23,189 nucleotides of DNA from Theristus sp. LFF4_11 (GCA_030248135.1 JASANC010005562.1:1-23189), one strand, 5' to 3'. Shown: positions 8,801-18,103, numbered from the stretch's first letter. Notes: a model not told the origin generated them from the letters alone. Translations and numbers: made by a program.

Positions 8801-11800
8801 AGCCGAAGCCTAAGCCTAAGCCTAAGCCTAAGCCTAAGACTAAGCCTAAGTCTAAGCCAAAGTTCGTTTTTTTAATTAATGAAAAAATTAATTTAAAAAA
8901 TCCCAACTTTTTCAAAAAAAAATTTATTTAAAAAAAATTTCTAACCCTAAACCTAAGCCTAAGCCTAAGCCGAAGACTAAGCCTAGGCCTAAGCCTAAGC
9001 CTAAGCCTACGCCTAAGCCTACGCCTAAGCCTAAGCCTAAGCCGAAAACTAAGCCTAGGCCTAAGCCTAAGCCTAAGCCTACGCCTAAGCCTACGCCTAA
9101 GCCTAAGCCTAAGCCTAAGCCTAAGCCTAAGCCTAAGCCTAAGCCTAAGCCTAAGCCTAAGCCTAAGCCTAAGCCTAAGCCTAAGCCTAAGCCTAAGCCT
9201 AAGCCTAAGCCTAAGCCTAAGCCTAAGCCTAAGCCTAAGCCTAAGCCTAAGCCTAAGCCTAAGCCTAAGCCTAAGCCTAAGTCTAAGCCTAAGTCTAAGC
9301 CTAAGCCTAAGCCTAAGCCTAAGCCTAAGCCTAAGCCTAAGCCTAAGCCTAAGCCTAAGCCGAAGCCTAAGCCTAAGCCTAAGCCTAAGCCTAAGACTAA
9401 GCCTAAGTCTAAGCCTAAGCCTAAGCCTAAGCCTAAGCCTAAGCCTAAGCCTAAGCCTAAGCCTAAGCCTAAGCCTAAGCCGAAGCCTAAGCCGAAGCCA
9501 GCCTAAGCCTAAGCCTAAGCCTAAGCCTAAGCCTAAGCCTAAGCCTAAGCCTAAGCCTAAGCCTAAGCCTAAGCCTAAGCCTAAGCCTAAGTCTAAGCCT
9601 AAGCCTAAGCCTAAGCCTAAGCCTAAGCCTAAGCCTAAGCCTAAGCCTAAGCCTAAGCCTAAGCCGAAGCCTAAGCCGAAGCCTAAGCCGAAGCCTAAGC
9701 CTAAGCCTAAGCCTAAGCCTAAGCCAAAATTCGTTTTTAATTAATTAAAAAAACTTAATTAAAAATCCCAAATTTTTTAATTTTTTTTTATTTAAAAAAA
9801 TTTGAACCCCCAGCCTAAGCCTAAGCCTAAGCCTAAGCCTAAGCCTATGCCTATGCCTAAGCCTAAGCCTAAGCCAAAGCCTAAGCCTAAGCCTATGCCT
9901 ATGCCTATGCCTAAGCCTAAGCCTAAGCCTAAGCCTAAGTCTAAGCCAGAGTTCGTTTTTTTAATTAATGAAAAAATTAATTTAAAAAAATCCCAACTTT
10001 TTCAAAAAAAAAATTATTTAAAAAAATTTCTAACTTTAAACCTAAGCCTAAGCCTAAGCCGAAGACTAAGCCTAAGCCTAAGCCTAAGCCTACGCCTAAG
10101 CCTACGCCTAAGCCTAAGCCTAAGCCTAAGTCTAAGCGTAAGCCTAAGCCTAAGCCTAAGCCTAAGCCTAAGCCTAAGCCTAAGCCTAAGCCTAAGCCTA
10201 AGCCTAAGCCTAACCCTAAGCCTAAGCCTAAGCCTAAGCCTAAGCCTAAGCCTAAGCCTAAGCCCAAGCCTAAGCCTAAGCCTAAGCCTAAGCCTACGCC
10301 TAAGCCTAAGCCTAAGCCTAAGCCTAAGCCTAAGCCTAAGCATAAGCCTAAGCCTAAGCCGAAGACTAAGCCTAGGCCTAAGCCTAAGCCTAAGCCTACG
10401 CCTAAGCCTACGCCTAAGCCTAAGCCTAAGCCGAAGACTAAGCTTAGGCCTAAGCTTAAGCCTAAGCCTACGCCTAAGCCTACGCCTAAGCCTAAGCCTA
10501 AGCCTAAGCCTAAGCCTAAGCCTAAGCCTAAGCCTAAGCCTAAGCCTAAGCCTAAGCCTAAGCCTAAGCCTAAGCCTAAGCCTAAGCCTAAGCCTAAGCC
10601 TAAGCCTAAGCCTAAGCCTAAGCCTAAGCCTAAGTCTAAGCCTAAGCCTAAGCCTAAGCCTAAGCCTAAGCCTAAGCCTAAGCCTAAGCCTAAGCCTAAG
10701 CCTAAGCCTAAGCCTAAGCCGAAGCCTAAGCCGAAGCCTAAGCCGAAGCCTAAGCCTAAGCCTAAGCCTAAGCCTAAGCCAAAATTCGTTTTTAATTAAT
10801 TAAAAAAACTTAATTAAAAATCCCAAATTTTTTAAATTTTTTTTATTTAAAAAAATTTGAACCCCAAGCCTAAGCCTAAGCCTAAGCCTAAGCCTAAGCC
10901 TATGCCTATGCCTAAGCCTAAGCCTAAGCCAAAGCCTAAGCCTAAGCCTATGCCTATGCCTATGCCTAAGCCTAAGCCTAAGCCTAAGCCTAAGTCTAAG
11001 CCAGAGTTCGTTTTTTTAATTAATGAAAAAATTAATTTAAAAAAATCCCAACTTTTTCAAAAAAAATTTATTTAAAAAAATTTCTAACTTTAAACCTAAG
11101 CCTAAGCCTAAGCCGAAGACTAAGCCTAAGCCTAAGCCTAAGCCTACGCCTAAGCCTACGCCTAAGCCTAAGCCTAAGCCTAAGTCTAAGCGTAAGCCTA
11201 AGCCTAAGCCTAAGCCTAAGCCTAAGCCTAAGCCTAAGCCTAAGCCTAAGCCTAAGCCTAACCCTAAGCCTAAGCCTAAGCCTAAGCCTAAGCCTAAGCC
11301 TAAGCCTAAGCCCAAGCCTAAGCCTAAGCCTACGCCTAAGCCTAAGCCAAAATTCGTTTTTTAATTAATTGAAAAAAATTAATTAAAAAACCCCAAACTT
11401 TTTAAATTTTTTTATTTAAAAAAATTTGAACTCCAAGCCTAAGCCTAAGCCTAAGCCTAAGCCTAAGTCTAAGCCTAAACCTAAGCCTAAGCCTAAGCCT
11501 AAGCCTAAGCCTAAGCCTAAGCCAAAATTCGTTTTTTTAATTAATGAAAAAACTAATTTAAAAAATCCCGATTTTTTAAATTTTTTTATTTGAAAAAAAA
11601 ATTCTTACCTTAAACTTAAGCCTAAGCCTAAGCCTAAGCATAAGCCTAAGCCCAAATTAAGCCTAAGCCTAAGCCTAAGCCTAAGCCTAAGCCAGGCCTA
11701 ACCCTAAGCCTAAGCCTAAACCTAAGCCTAAGCCTAAACCTGAGCCTAAGCCTAAGCCTAAGCATAAGCCTAAGCCTAAGCCTACGCCTAAGCATAAGCC

Positions 11801-14503
11801 TAAGCCTAAGCCTAAGCCTTAGCCTAAGCCTAAGCGTAAGCCTAAGCCTAAGCCTAAGCCTAAGCCTAAGCCTAAGCCTAAGCCTAAGCCTAAGCCTAAG
11901 CCTAAGCCTAAGCCAAAATTTGTTTTTTTTTAATTATTAAGAAATTAATTAAAAAATCCCGATTTAAAAAATTATTTAAAAAAAATTCCGAACCTTAAGC
12001 CGAAGTCGAAGCCTAAGCCAAAGCCTAAGCCTAAGCCTAAACATTTTTGTCAGGCCAGATTGATTCAAGCCCGATTGAGCCGCGAGCCCGATTTAGACGA
12101 GCCAGATTGAGTCCGGAGCCGGATTGAGTGTGGCCAATATTAGACAACTAGTAGCAGCGTGCAACTCACCCGGTTCGGTGACGTTAATGGTGTCCGCAAA
12201 GTCCAACTGCACGCAGCGTCCGTACTCGTCGTTCAGCACGTAACGAATCCGCGGCGTCCGTCGATCCGAATGCTCGGAGACCTCGATCCAGCGGCATGGG
12301 TTGCTGGTGGACAGACCGGCGTAGTCGACTTCAAGCAGCATGAACGAACAGCTGTGCGCCATGGAGTCCATCATCTGCGTTGAAACGTGTGGACTAGTGT
12401 TATTGATTGATTGATTGATTGATTTTATTCGATTTTATAGTGTTGAGGAGATCACGCTTTGCAGGTGTCAGAAAAGGTGTCCTATCCGCCTGTGTGTCCG
12501 AAATGCTGTTCTGTATCGAGCGTTGCTACTGAAATACATGAATTTTCCTGAAAGTGGCAACATCACGGCGTTTTGGGAGTTTTCATGTTTATACAACACG
12601 GACACACCGCTCGGGACACCCGTTCGGACACTTTTTTAGCTACACAAGAAAGGCGTTTTTTTCAAATGCTCGATTAACTCGAGATCTCAAAATTGGACCA
12701 CCGCTTATGCAACGATGACGCCCTTTTACTGGCACGGGCGTTGTCTCACACAACCACGGATCGCTTAGCTGCTATCCATATGCCCCTAAACGAACTCACC
12801 TGAGTGTGGTATCACAGGGTTTCTCAAACCGGAGTGTGGGCGGAGGGATTGAAAAATTAGAAAAATGCAGAAATCCACCGTCAAATAAGTCATGTTATGC
12901 TTCAGTCGCCACTGCTTGAATCGCTCGACTGTGCTCGTCGGAAACTCCGTCTGCAACTCCAACGGGTACGTGCCTCGGAATGCGCTGAACGCAAATGACA
13001 GCAGCTCATCATCAAGCTCATACCGCAGCGCCTGGCTGCGACGAATGCTATGCGAAGAAATTGTGAGCGATGATGACACGAGAAAAAGTGTCCGAACTTA
13101 GTGTTGTCCGGTGTCCTGTCCGCTTCGGGGGTCCTGTAGCGCGCGTGGCGATTGTAATGTACCCGTTTAGCCTTACGATTCCCTGAGTCATTGTGGCCTG
13201 TGTTGCAGGAACGGTGCGTGGTGTGCCCACTGTGAACAGCTAAGCTACTGGTCGGGTATTGGCTGTGGGCGCATATAAAGGCGAGGGTTTTGTTTTATTG
13301 TGTGCCACTCTTTTGCAACTCTACCATTTGGTTTTCTTTGTTTTATGTTCCTTTTATAACCGGGTAGTGGTTTGTCTGAGAGTTTGGCTAACAAGTGAAC
13401 GAGAGAACTGACTTGAATAACAACACACACAACAGACCACACGCAATTGCAACCGAACCCTAAATAATTAAAACAATTCTTGCGAATTTCCTTTCACTCA
13501 GTCACTTCCGAACGTGCAGATTGCCGTATCGACGCTTGAGGCCGGGGAGGCGTTGTGTTCAAGTTCGAATAAAAACAATTCCACTAAAGGAGTCCACTTC
13601 CGGTTCCGCGGAAATAAAAGTGGCAACACACACAACACATACCACTGCTCACTGGGCTTTGTGGTGAGCCACTTTTTATTTCCGATGGACATTCAGGCGG
13701 ACAAGACACCAGCAACTTGTTTGGTTTGTTTTACCAGAACGAATGTATCGGCTGGTCTTGGCTAAATTCAAACTCGCCATTTGTAACCACACAAATGTTT
13801 TCATTGCAGCAACTGCAATATAGCGTTCTTCTCTCTCTGCGTATTCTGCGAGAAACCTGACAGGCTTCAACAAGCACACCTTACCGATTATAGTTGCACA
13901 GTGTGACGGTCGGAAAGACGAGACCCTCATCAAAATAGGTGTGATACAGGGTGGTGTGCCATTTTGCGCTTTCGAACAAATTTTCCACCAGCGCGATGCA
14001 CTGCCAGCTGGCCCAGACGATGCTCGTGCCGACGGTCACGATCCAGAAAAGTTTGCCCAAATTACCCCGGGCAACGGCCGCGTCACGTACGCCGTGACAT
14101 GTGGTCAGCTGGGCAAAAAAATGACATTTTGTGACCAAAAAATATCTTGAGACATGTCCCGCGTGGTGCGTGGCTTCCTCTTGTCCCCCTGTTGTCCCGC
14201 ATAATGTCGTCCTGCCCTGCGTGGTTTCCCGAAAAATAAAAGTGGGGCAACACCACATAGTGCACTCGGCGTTTTTGGACCACATTTACCCCGGGACACG
14301 AACAACGCTCCGGACACCAGGCGGACTGAACACCGGACATTTGTTCTGACCCCTTTATAGGGTGCCACGTCCAAGACAAGAAAATGTCACGACTTTTCTG
14401 AAATGATGTGCAAAGCAGAACAGAACCTCTCACATTGGACAGTGATGTCTTTCATTGTCTTTAAGCTCACCTGTACCCATTCATTCACGGCGTGTGACAA
14501 CAT
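5859..14503 (-). CDS. DEG/ENaC (degenerin-type) cation channel subunit
   Basis: Nine exons on the minus strand: 14503-14471, 14108-13885, 13035-12879, 12374-12170, 8082-7933, 7826-7726, 7292-7090, 6522-6327, 6056-5859. Phases all join to 488 residues. Family landmarks: the N-terminal gating motif TTCHG (13-17), TM1 (about 31-52), [10 protein letters not shown] (76-85), GRCVQLDF (190-197), GLTLLLN (211-217), the Cys-rich ectodomain with NCREDC, CDC and CYRTCPALC (301-367), and TM2 with [11 protein letters not shown] (443-453), whose GIS is the selectivity filter. It should be a plasma-membrane trimer subunit that passes sodium or other cations; the gating stimulus is not predictable. Length is like ASIC and shorter than MEC-4. 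The start at 14503 has an in-frame stop upstream and an excellent donor (CAG|GTGAGC). Odd points: a 4.1-kb telomeric-repeat intron 3, a weak donor (GTCGGT) after exon 5, and Gln at 459 where the family usually has Glu in TM2. Confidence 0.88.
6087..6236. repeat. (ACGTC)n array in intron 8 of the DEG/ENaC gene
   Basis: About 150 bp of the pentamer ACGTC, with ATGTC variants clustered in the middle. It lies in the 270-bp intron between exons 8 and 9 and ends about 30 bp from the acceptor TTTACAG. It is simple-sequence DNA with one CpG per unit. Confidence 0.9.
6844..7084. mobile_element. Tc1-like MITE carrying a nested element
   Basis: The left end is TACTATCGAACTCTAA and the right end TTAGAGTTCGACTGTA, an inverted repeat bounded by TA. 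The inner arms GAATCAGCTGATTGGC and CGAATCAGCTGATTCC are also inverted. The terminal TA-CAGT is what Tc1/mariner-type elements show. It has no coding capacity. A second palindromic element sits inside it at about 6980-7067. Confidence 0.75.
6980..7067. mobile_element. Harbinger-like MITE nested in the Tc1-like MITE
   Basis: The left arm GGCGCATTCATGAAGCA and right arm TGCTTCATGAATGCCCC form an inverted repeat that continues inward (GTGACGCG and CGCGGTCAC). It interrupts the right terminus of the host MITE, and the flanks read TTA on both sides. A 3-bp TTA duplication fits the PIF/Harbinger group, but the copy is short and the assignment is tentative. Confidence 0.55.
7293..7725 (-). other. 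Intron 6 of the DEG/ENaC gene
   Basis: The donor is TTGAAG|GTAAGG and the acceptor CTTCCCGCAG, both phase 0. On the + strand the interior has four related short blocks: ATAAGACCCCC, ATAAGGCCCGG, ATAAGACCTCC and AAAGAGACCTT. They look like a degenerate dispersed repeat. No gene is seen. Confidence 0.6.
8175..12045. repeat. Interstitial telomeric array with AT-rich linkers, in intron 3
   Basis: Long runs of GCCTAA (reverse complement TTAGGC, the nematode telomere unit) with scattered variants GCCTAC, GCCGAA, GCCTAT, GTCTAA and GCATAA. Nine AT-rich linkers break the array at about 8275-8358, 8859-8952, 9725-9811, 9947-10039, 10781-10865, 11004-11094, 11349-11433, 11524-11613 and 11916-11998. 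The orientation of hexamers and linkers is constant. The whole array lies in the DEG/ENaC intron bounded by donor 12169 and acceptor 8083, so the sense transcript is UUAGGC-rich. The long open frames here are dipeptide artefacts of the hexamer. Confidence 0.95.
8859..8952. repeat. Representative AT-rich linker of the telomeric arrays
   Basis: The linker starts AAAGTTCGTTTTTTTAATTA, has a palindromic core (TTAATTAATGAAAAAATTAA), then ATCCCAACTTTTTC, then an A-rich stretch ending AAATTTCTAACCCTAAA. Its two ends are loosely inverted (TTCG followed by T-run; A-run followed by TTCGAA in most copies). Eighteen copies occur in the window, all in telomeric hexamer DNA and all in the same orientation. 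No coding potential. Confidence 0.85.
12397..12425. repeat. (TTGA)n microsatellite
   Basis: Five or so tandem TTGA units lie in intron 2 of the DEG/ENaC gene, about 25 bp upstream (in gene sense) of the acceptor for exon 4. Confidence 0.9.
12472..12637. mobile_element. GTGTCC-type MITE in a DEG/ENaC intron
   Basis: The left end AAAAGGTGTCC...TGTGTGTCCGAA and the right end, reverse complemented, AAAAAAGTGTCCGAACGGG form an imperfect inverted repeat of about 40 bp. It has no coding capacity. It belongs with 5497-5832 and 18651-18812 by its GTGTCC-rich termini. Confidence 0.5.
13083..13150. repeat. GTGTCC-rich repeat terminus
   Basis: AAAAAGTGTCCGAAC followed by further GTCCGGTGTCC blocks resembles one terminus of the GTGTCC MITE family. 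No convincing partner arm nearby, so it is probably a partial copy. It sits in the intron just upstream (in gene sense) of exon 3 of the DEG/ENaC gene. Confidence 0.4.
13592..13700. mobile_element. Short inverted-repeat element of the GTGTCC family
   Basis: GGAAATAAAAGTGGC near 13610 and GCCACTTTTTATTTCC near 13668 form an inverted repeat about 45 bp apart, flanked by GTCCACTTCC and GATGGAC. It carries the family's GGAAATAAAAGT signature. It lies in intron 2 of the DEG/ENaC gene, between exons 2 and 3. Confidence 0.5.
14145..14345. repeat. Diverged GTGTCC-type MITE in intron 1
   Basis: The left part is rich in TGTCCC blocks and the right end reads CCGGACACCAGGCGGAC then CACCGGACATTTG. The internal CCGAAAAATAAAAGTGGGGC resembles the family signature. 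The boundaries are uncertain. The element fills most of the intron between the first two DEG/ENaC exons. Confidence 0.4.
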
Positions 14504-15172
14504 TTTTTTCGCAGAAGTCGAAGTTTAGTTTTTTTGGCACCAAAAGCTGGAAGTTTTGTTGCACATTTGTTGTGCTTCAAAAATAATATACTTCTTGGGA
14601 TGAAATTCTTGCTCAAACTTTGCTGGCTCTTTTTTTATACCGCACGTATAGCATTTCCATGTTCACCTAATTCTTTGTCCTTATAATTGTTTGTCAACAC
14701 ACAAAGGACAACCACCATTTCGTTTACATTTACATATCATTATATCGTTCATTTTTGTGGCTTGTGGTTTTGTCTTCACAAGTCGCGATCACTTTCAGCT
14801 AAGCTCAAACTCAAATTTCAAACTCAAACTGAGCTTTTTTTAAACAAAGGTTGTTTCATCGCGAAACCAGTGAAATTAGAAGGAATATACAATTTCAACA
14901 ATCCGAAATTATCAGTCTCATTTTTTAAACGAAAATTAATACCTGCACAAGCCTTGGTCACCAAACACGACAGTATATCAGTATTATAATTATGAACGAA
15001 CACATAAAGCATAAAACTGCAGATACAGGGAAACAAAATATGTTTTCAATATAAGTTTTGTTTGTAAAGTATCAAGAGTATTTCAAAATTTTGAATTTCT
15101 TGTTAGTTCTCAATTGTGTTTCAGTTGCCAGGAACGCGGGGGAAACGTCAAAAGACAGCAAACAGCATTTGT
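14504..15172. other. Upstream region of the DEG/ENaC gene
   Basis: No coding sequence is supported. The stretch just above 14503 should hold the promoter or trans-splice site of the minus-strand channel gene; the minus strand has AACTTCCAG near 14549 as one possible trans-splice acceptor. Nothing further is recognised up to the SINE. Confidence 0.4.
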
Positions 15173-15367
15173 CACCCTCGTGGCCTGGTGGTAGTTCGTT
15201 AGACTGTTGTCTGTGCGCTCGGGGGATCGAGCCCCGCCGAGGGGTGTATAGGCACTTAATGACAGAGAAAACTCGATGGGCGCCCTACTCAATGGCGTTC
15301 TGTACGCTTCTCTGGGTTAGCCCTGGCTAAAAACATCGCCTAAAAATCACAACAACAACAACAACAA
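15173..15367 (+). mobile_element. tRNA-derived SINE, near-complete
   Basis: Pol III A box TGGCCTGGTGG at 15181-15191 and B box GGATCGAGCCC about 32 bp further on, as in tRNA-headed SINEs. A tRNA-unrelated body follows and the copy ends in a (CAA)n-type tail at about 15349-15366. The inverted copy at 4780 shares the body almost base for base, so this is a real dispersed family. It would depend on a LINE for mobility. The target duplication is not clear. Confidence 0.85.
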
Positions 15368-16050
15368 GCAAATATTGCGAAACAATAAAGTATGAATGAG
15401 AGGAATATCGCGAGACACAAATTCAACCCTCAAAGCTCCACTAAAGACCGAATGGCAAACCTTGCGCGGTTGAATCAGATATACTGTGATACCATTTATG
15501 TGAGTCTAAAACATAGTGTAACGAGCCTAAATTAAACGAAACAAGCCTAAAAGGACAAAGAAACAACAAAAAACAAAGTGTAACAATGAACCAGTTGTCG
15601 TTGTTGACGGTCCAGTGAACAACCGAAAGTTGTCGAGCGTTTTGCAATCAAGGTTTTGCAGTTTTTAGTGATAACGCCTACGGTACGGTACGGTACGGTA
15701 CGAATTGTCGATCAAACATGGCAGCTGTTTTCAAGGTAAAAGGAGCGCTCGGAATTTGAATAAAAGAAATAAAGGCTTTCAAATAGGCCACCGCACATTA
15801 CCAGCAAGCTGTTTATCAAAAAAAGCAGCCCGGCAACTTCGGCAACAACAACGATTCTGTCATATGTCAGTGAATACACTGTATCACGATCGATCGTCAG
15901 TCAGTCAGTCAGTCAGTTTTATTCTGCAGTGCACGGCATAATACCAGAGAAGTGTAAAACACCATGAGTAGGCAAGCCAAAACACAACAGAAACAGAGAA
16001 CACACAGTCAAGCAAGAATAATGAACAGAGAGACGAAAAGCAAAAACGCA
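15368..16050. other. Intergenic, with short tandem repeats
   Basis: No gene is supported. It contains (CGGTA)n at about 15679-15701 and (TCAG)n at about 15897-15917. Short open frames are not convincing. Confidence 0.5.
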
Positions 16051-16072
16051 TCTACTATACTAAAAAAATACT

Positions 16073-16106
16073 TTGTCTGTCCGTCTGTCTGTCTGTCTGT
16101 CCGTCC
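16073..16106. repeat. (CTGT)n tract near the Helitron 5' end
   Basis: Tandem CTGT/CCGT units directly follow the 5' terminus of the Helitron. This is a simple-sequence stretch and probably part of the element's consensus. Confidence 0.8.
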
Positions 16107-16443
16107 AACTTTTTGCTATTTAAGGCAGCGAAATCAAAATGTTGCTATCACTTTTTAACAATTTTTCTATGCAAATTATTTTCTCTCTTTCGGTTTTCAA
16201 CAACGAGTCATCATGATTCATTCAGTTCTTTCCTCAACGTTACGTCGCAATGGTCAGTTCGGTTGGTAGTTGTGATGTAAAAAGATGAGATTATAATGTG
16301 CGGGAACGAATTGCTCCAAAAAGCCGCCACCATGTCACAGAATGGGCGGCACATCCGATTATGATCGACAGCAGAAATTGGAAAAACGGGTCTCCGAATA
16401 AAACGAATTTGCGACTTTGAAAAACCAACAATAACGAAATCGG

Positions 16444-17024
16444 CGGGGGGGTACAATTCCGGCCCGCTAATTCCGGCCTGAAGAATTCCGGCCCGCTCAT
16501 TCCGGCCCGAAGAATTCCGGCCCGAAGAATTCCGGCCCGGAGAATTCCGGCCCGGAGAATTTTCGCCAGCACGAACAATATTAAACCACACGAAGTGATT
16601 TTGGTAATGAAATAATAAAATAAAAATATCGATGTTCACATGTTACAGTGTATTTTCAATGATGTTCGTCCTGTTTGCTTTTTTGGAAAATGAAACCTTT
16701 TGGAAAAAAGAAACTACAACTAAATTTTTAAATTTTTTATCATGAACAGGATTTGTGACCCTTTTACTTTATCAAAAAGGCTTGGCTTAGGATTAGGAAC
16801 CTACAACAAGTCACTGCAAGCAAGTTCTAAACAAAAATAAAAAATCACAAGAATTTATTTACCAAAAATCACTTCGTGTGGTTTAATATTGTTCTTGCTG
16901 GCGAAAATTCTCCGGGCCGGAATTCTCCGGGCCGGAATTCTTCGGGCCGGAATTCTTCGGGCCGGAATGAGCGGGCCGGAATTCTACGGGCCGGAATTTC
17001 GCGGGCCGGAATAGTACACGAGCC
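16444..17024. mobile_element. Foldback-type transposon nested in the Helitron
   Basis: Two inverted arms, about 16444-16605 and 16862-17024, are made of tandem 15-bp units (AATTCCGGCCCGAAG type) followed inward by a shared unique stretch (TTTTCGCCAGCACGAACAAT, and its complement). The element is flanked on both sides by CGAAATCGG (16435-16443 and 17025-17033), a 9-bp target duplication. Arms built of short tandem repeats plus a 9-bp duplication are the hallmark of foldback/MULE-like elements. The central 260 bp is AT-rich and does not code for a transposase. Confidence 0.82.
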
Positions 17025-17906
17025 CGAAATCGGATATTAATTTTTTTCATACAAAATTGCTTTTCCTGTGAATAATAATTGAATCCCATATTTTTTCTGA
17101 ACCAAATACACGGGTAACGTTGCTGCGGAACGTTGGATCAAAGCAAATTGAAACAGGTCATGAAGATCGATTGTGAGAGCACAAAACAAACAGCAGTTTT
17201 TACAAGATTTTAACCAAAATTCTGTGATTTTCAAAAAGCAAAATTGGTGAACACAAATTTTCAACTTTGAAACAGCAGAAACTGAAATCATATTGTTTAA
17301 AACATTTTTGGCAAAAGCGGGATTACTATAAAAAACAAATGGGATTGTGCAAATAAACGGGTATCGATTCCGGCCAGTTCTGTAAAAGATAAACAAGCCT
17401 CTTTGTGTCAGACTTAGCGACTCTGAAAAATGAAATTGTCAAACAAGCAAGTCACGTTTGAACAATTTCATTCAACCAGAAAAAATCCAACTGGAACGAC
17501 TTGCCTTTAACCGAGTTTTTAAAACTTAACTAACCGAAAACAAACGGGAGCAGCTAATTCAATTAGTTTAGAAAAAAACTTTCTCAGCGATTGCAAATCA
17601 CGATAACAGGGTTATAAAAGAATCATTTTTGACATAGAATTGACACCGAATCGAAAAGCATAAAAACAAACACGTTTGAAAAGCACTTTCAAAAATCGAG
17701 CGGGTTCTCGAGCTAAAAATGAAAGCGGAACGCTTGCCCCAAACAATAAACGGTATCAACGCATGAAAGAAGGCCTTGGTTAAAAAATCAACACGTTTCC
17801 CGTTCCAGGAAAACAGAAGCAAATGTCGATTAATCCGCGGGTGCACCTTGCTGTTAACAAAATCGCAAACTTTTTACCCGGGCCGTAGGCACGGGTCAAC
17901 TGCTAG

Positions 17907-18103
17907 TTCAATACAAAGACAATAACGTAGTATGAGCAAAAACGAATTACTGATAAAGCACGGCGGTACAATAAAAGAGTAATTTACAGTTAATTTACAG
18001 TTAAGCACAATAGGGAAAAAATGCAGGGAACAGTGACGAGCAGCACATGACGACCATAAGAAAGACGAACGAGCGATAAAGCATGACGGTACACAACAAA
18101 AAC
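17907..18103. other. Between Helitron and LINE fragment
   Basis: No gene. A motif GATAAAGCACGGCGGTACAA near 17953 recurs as GATAAAGCATGACGGTACAC near 18075, so this may be a duplicated 3' tail of the LINE that ends at 18105. Confidence 0.4.

Larger units (their letters stand above)
16051..17906 (+). mobile_element. Non-autonomous Helitron
   Basis: The 5' end begins TCTACTATACTAAAAAAATA after an A. The 3' end has a hairpin (CCCG-g-GCC, loop GTA, GGC-a-CGGG, about 17877-17894), then ten bases, then CTAG before a T. That is the Helitron pattern: TC start, short terminal hairpin, CTRR end, insertion between A and T with no duplication. The 1856 bp carry no Rep/helicase coding sequence, so it would need a helper. 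A foldback element is nested in it. Confidence 0.75.

Noticed and set aside
9802..10803. 333-codon open frame rich in Pro-Lys and Leu-Ser
   Set aside because: It is a translation of the GCCTAA hexamer plus linkers. The hexamer has stop-free frames by construction and the linkers shift the frame. The same applies to the minus-strand Leu-Gly and Leu-Arg frames.
8275..11998. GGTTCGAA at linker ends as a polymerase III B box
   Set aside because: Only the first half of the B-box consensus fits and there is no A box at the right distance; more likely chance.
8175..12045. A real chromosome end
   Set aside because: Unique, coding DNA continues in phase on both sides and the array holds non-telomeric linkers, so it is interstitial.
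14083..14433. Long minus-strand frames over intron 1 of the DEG/ENaC gene
   Set aside because: They lie in MITE-like GTGTCC sequence, and the 14503-14471 exon with a strong donor gives a better N-terminus that joins in phase.
16211..16639. 142-codon minus-strand frame with repeated SPGRN/SSGRN
   Set aside because: The repeat is the 15-bp unit of the foldback arm, not a protein-coding gene.
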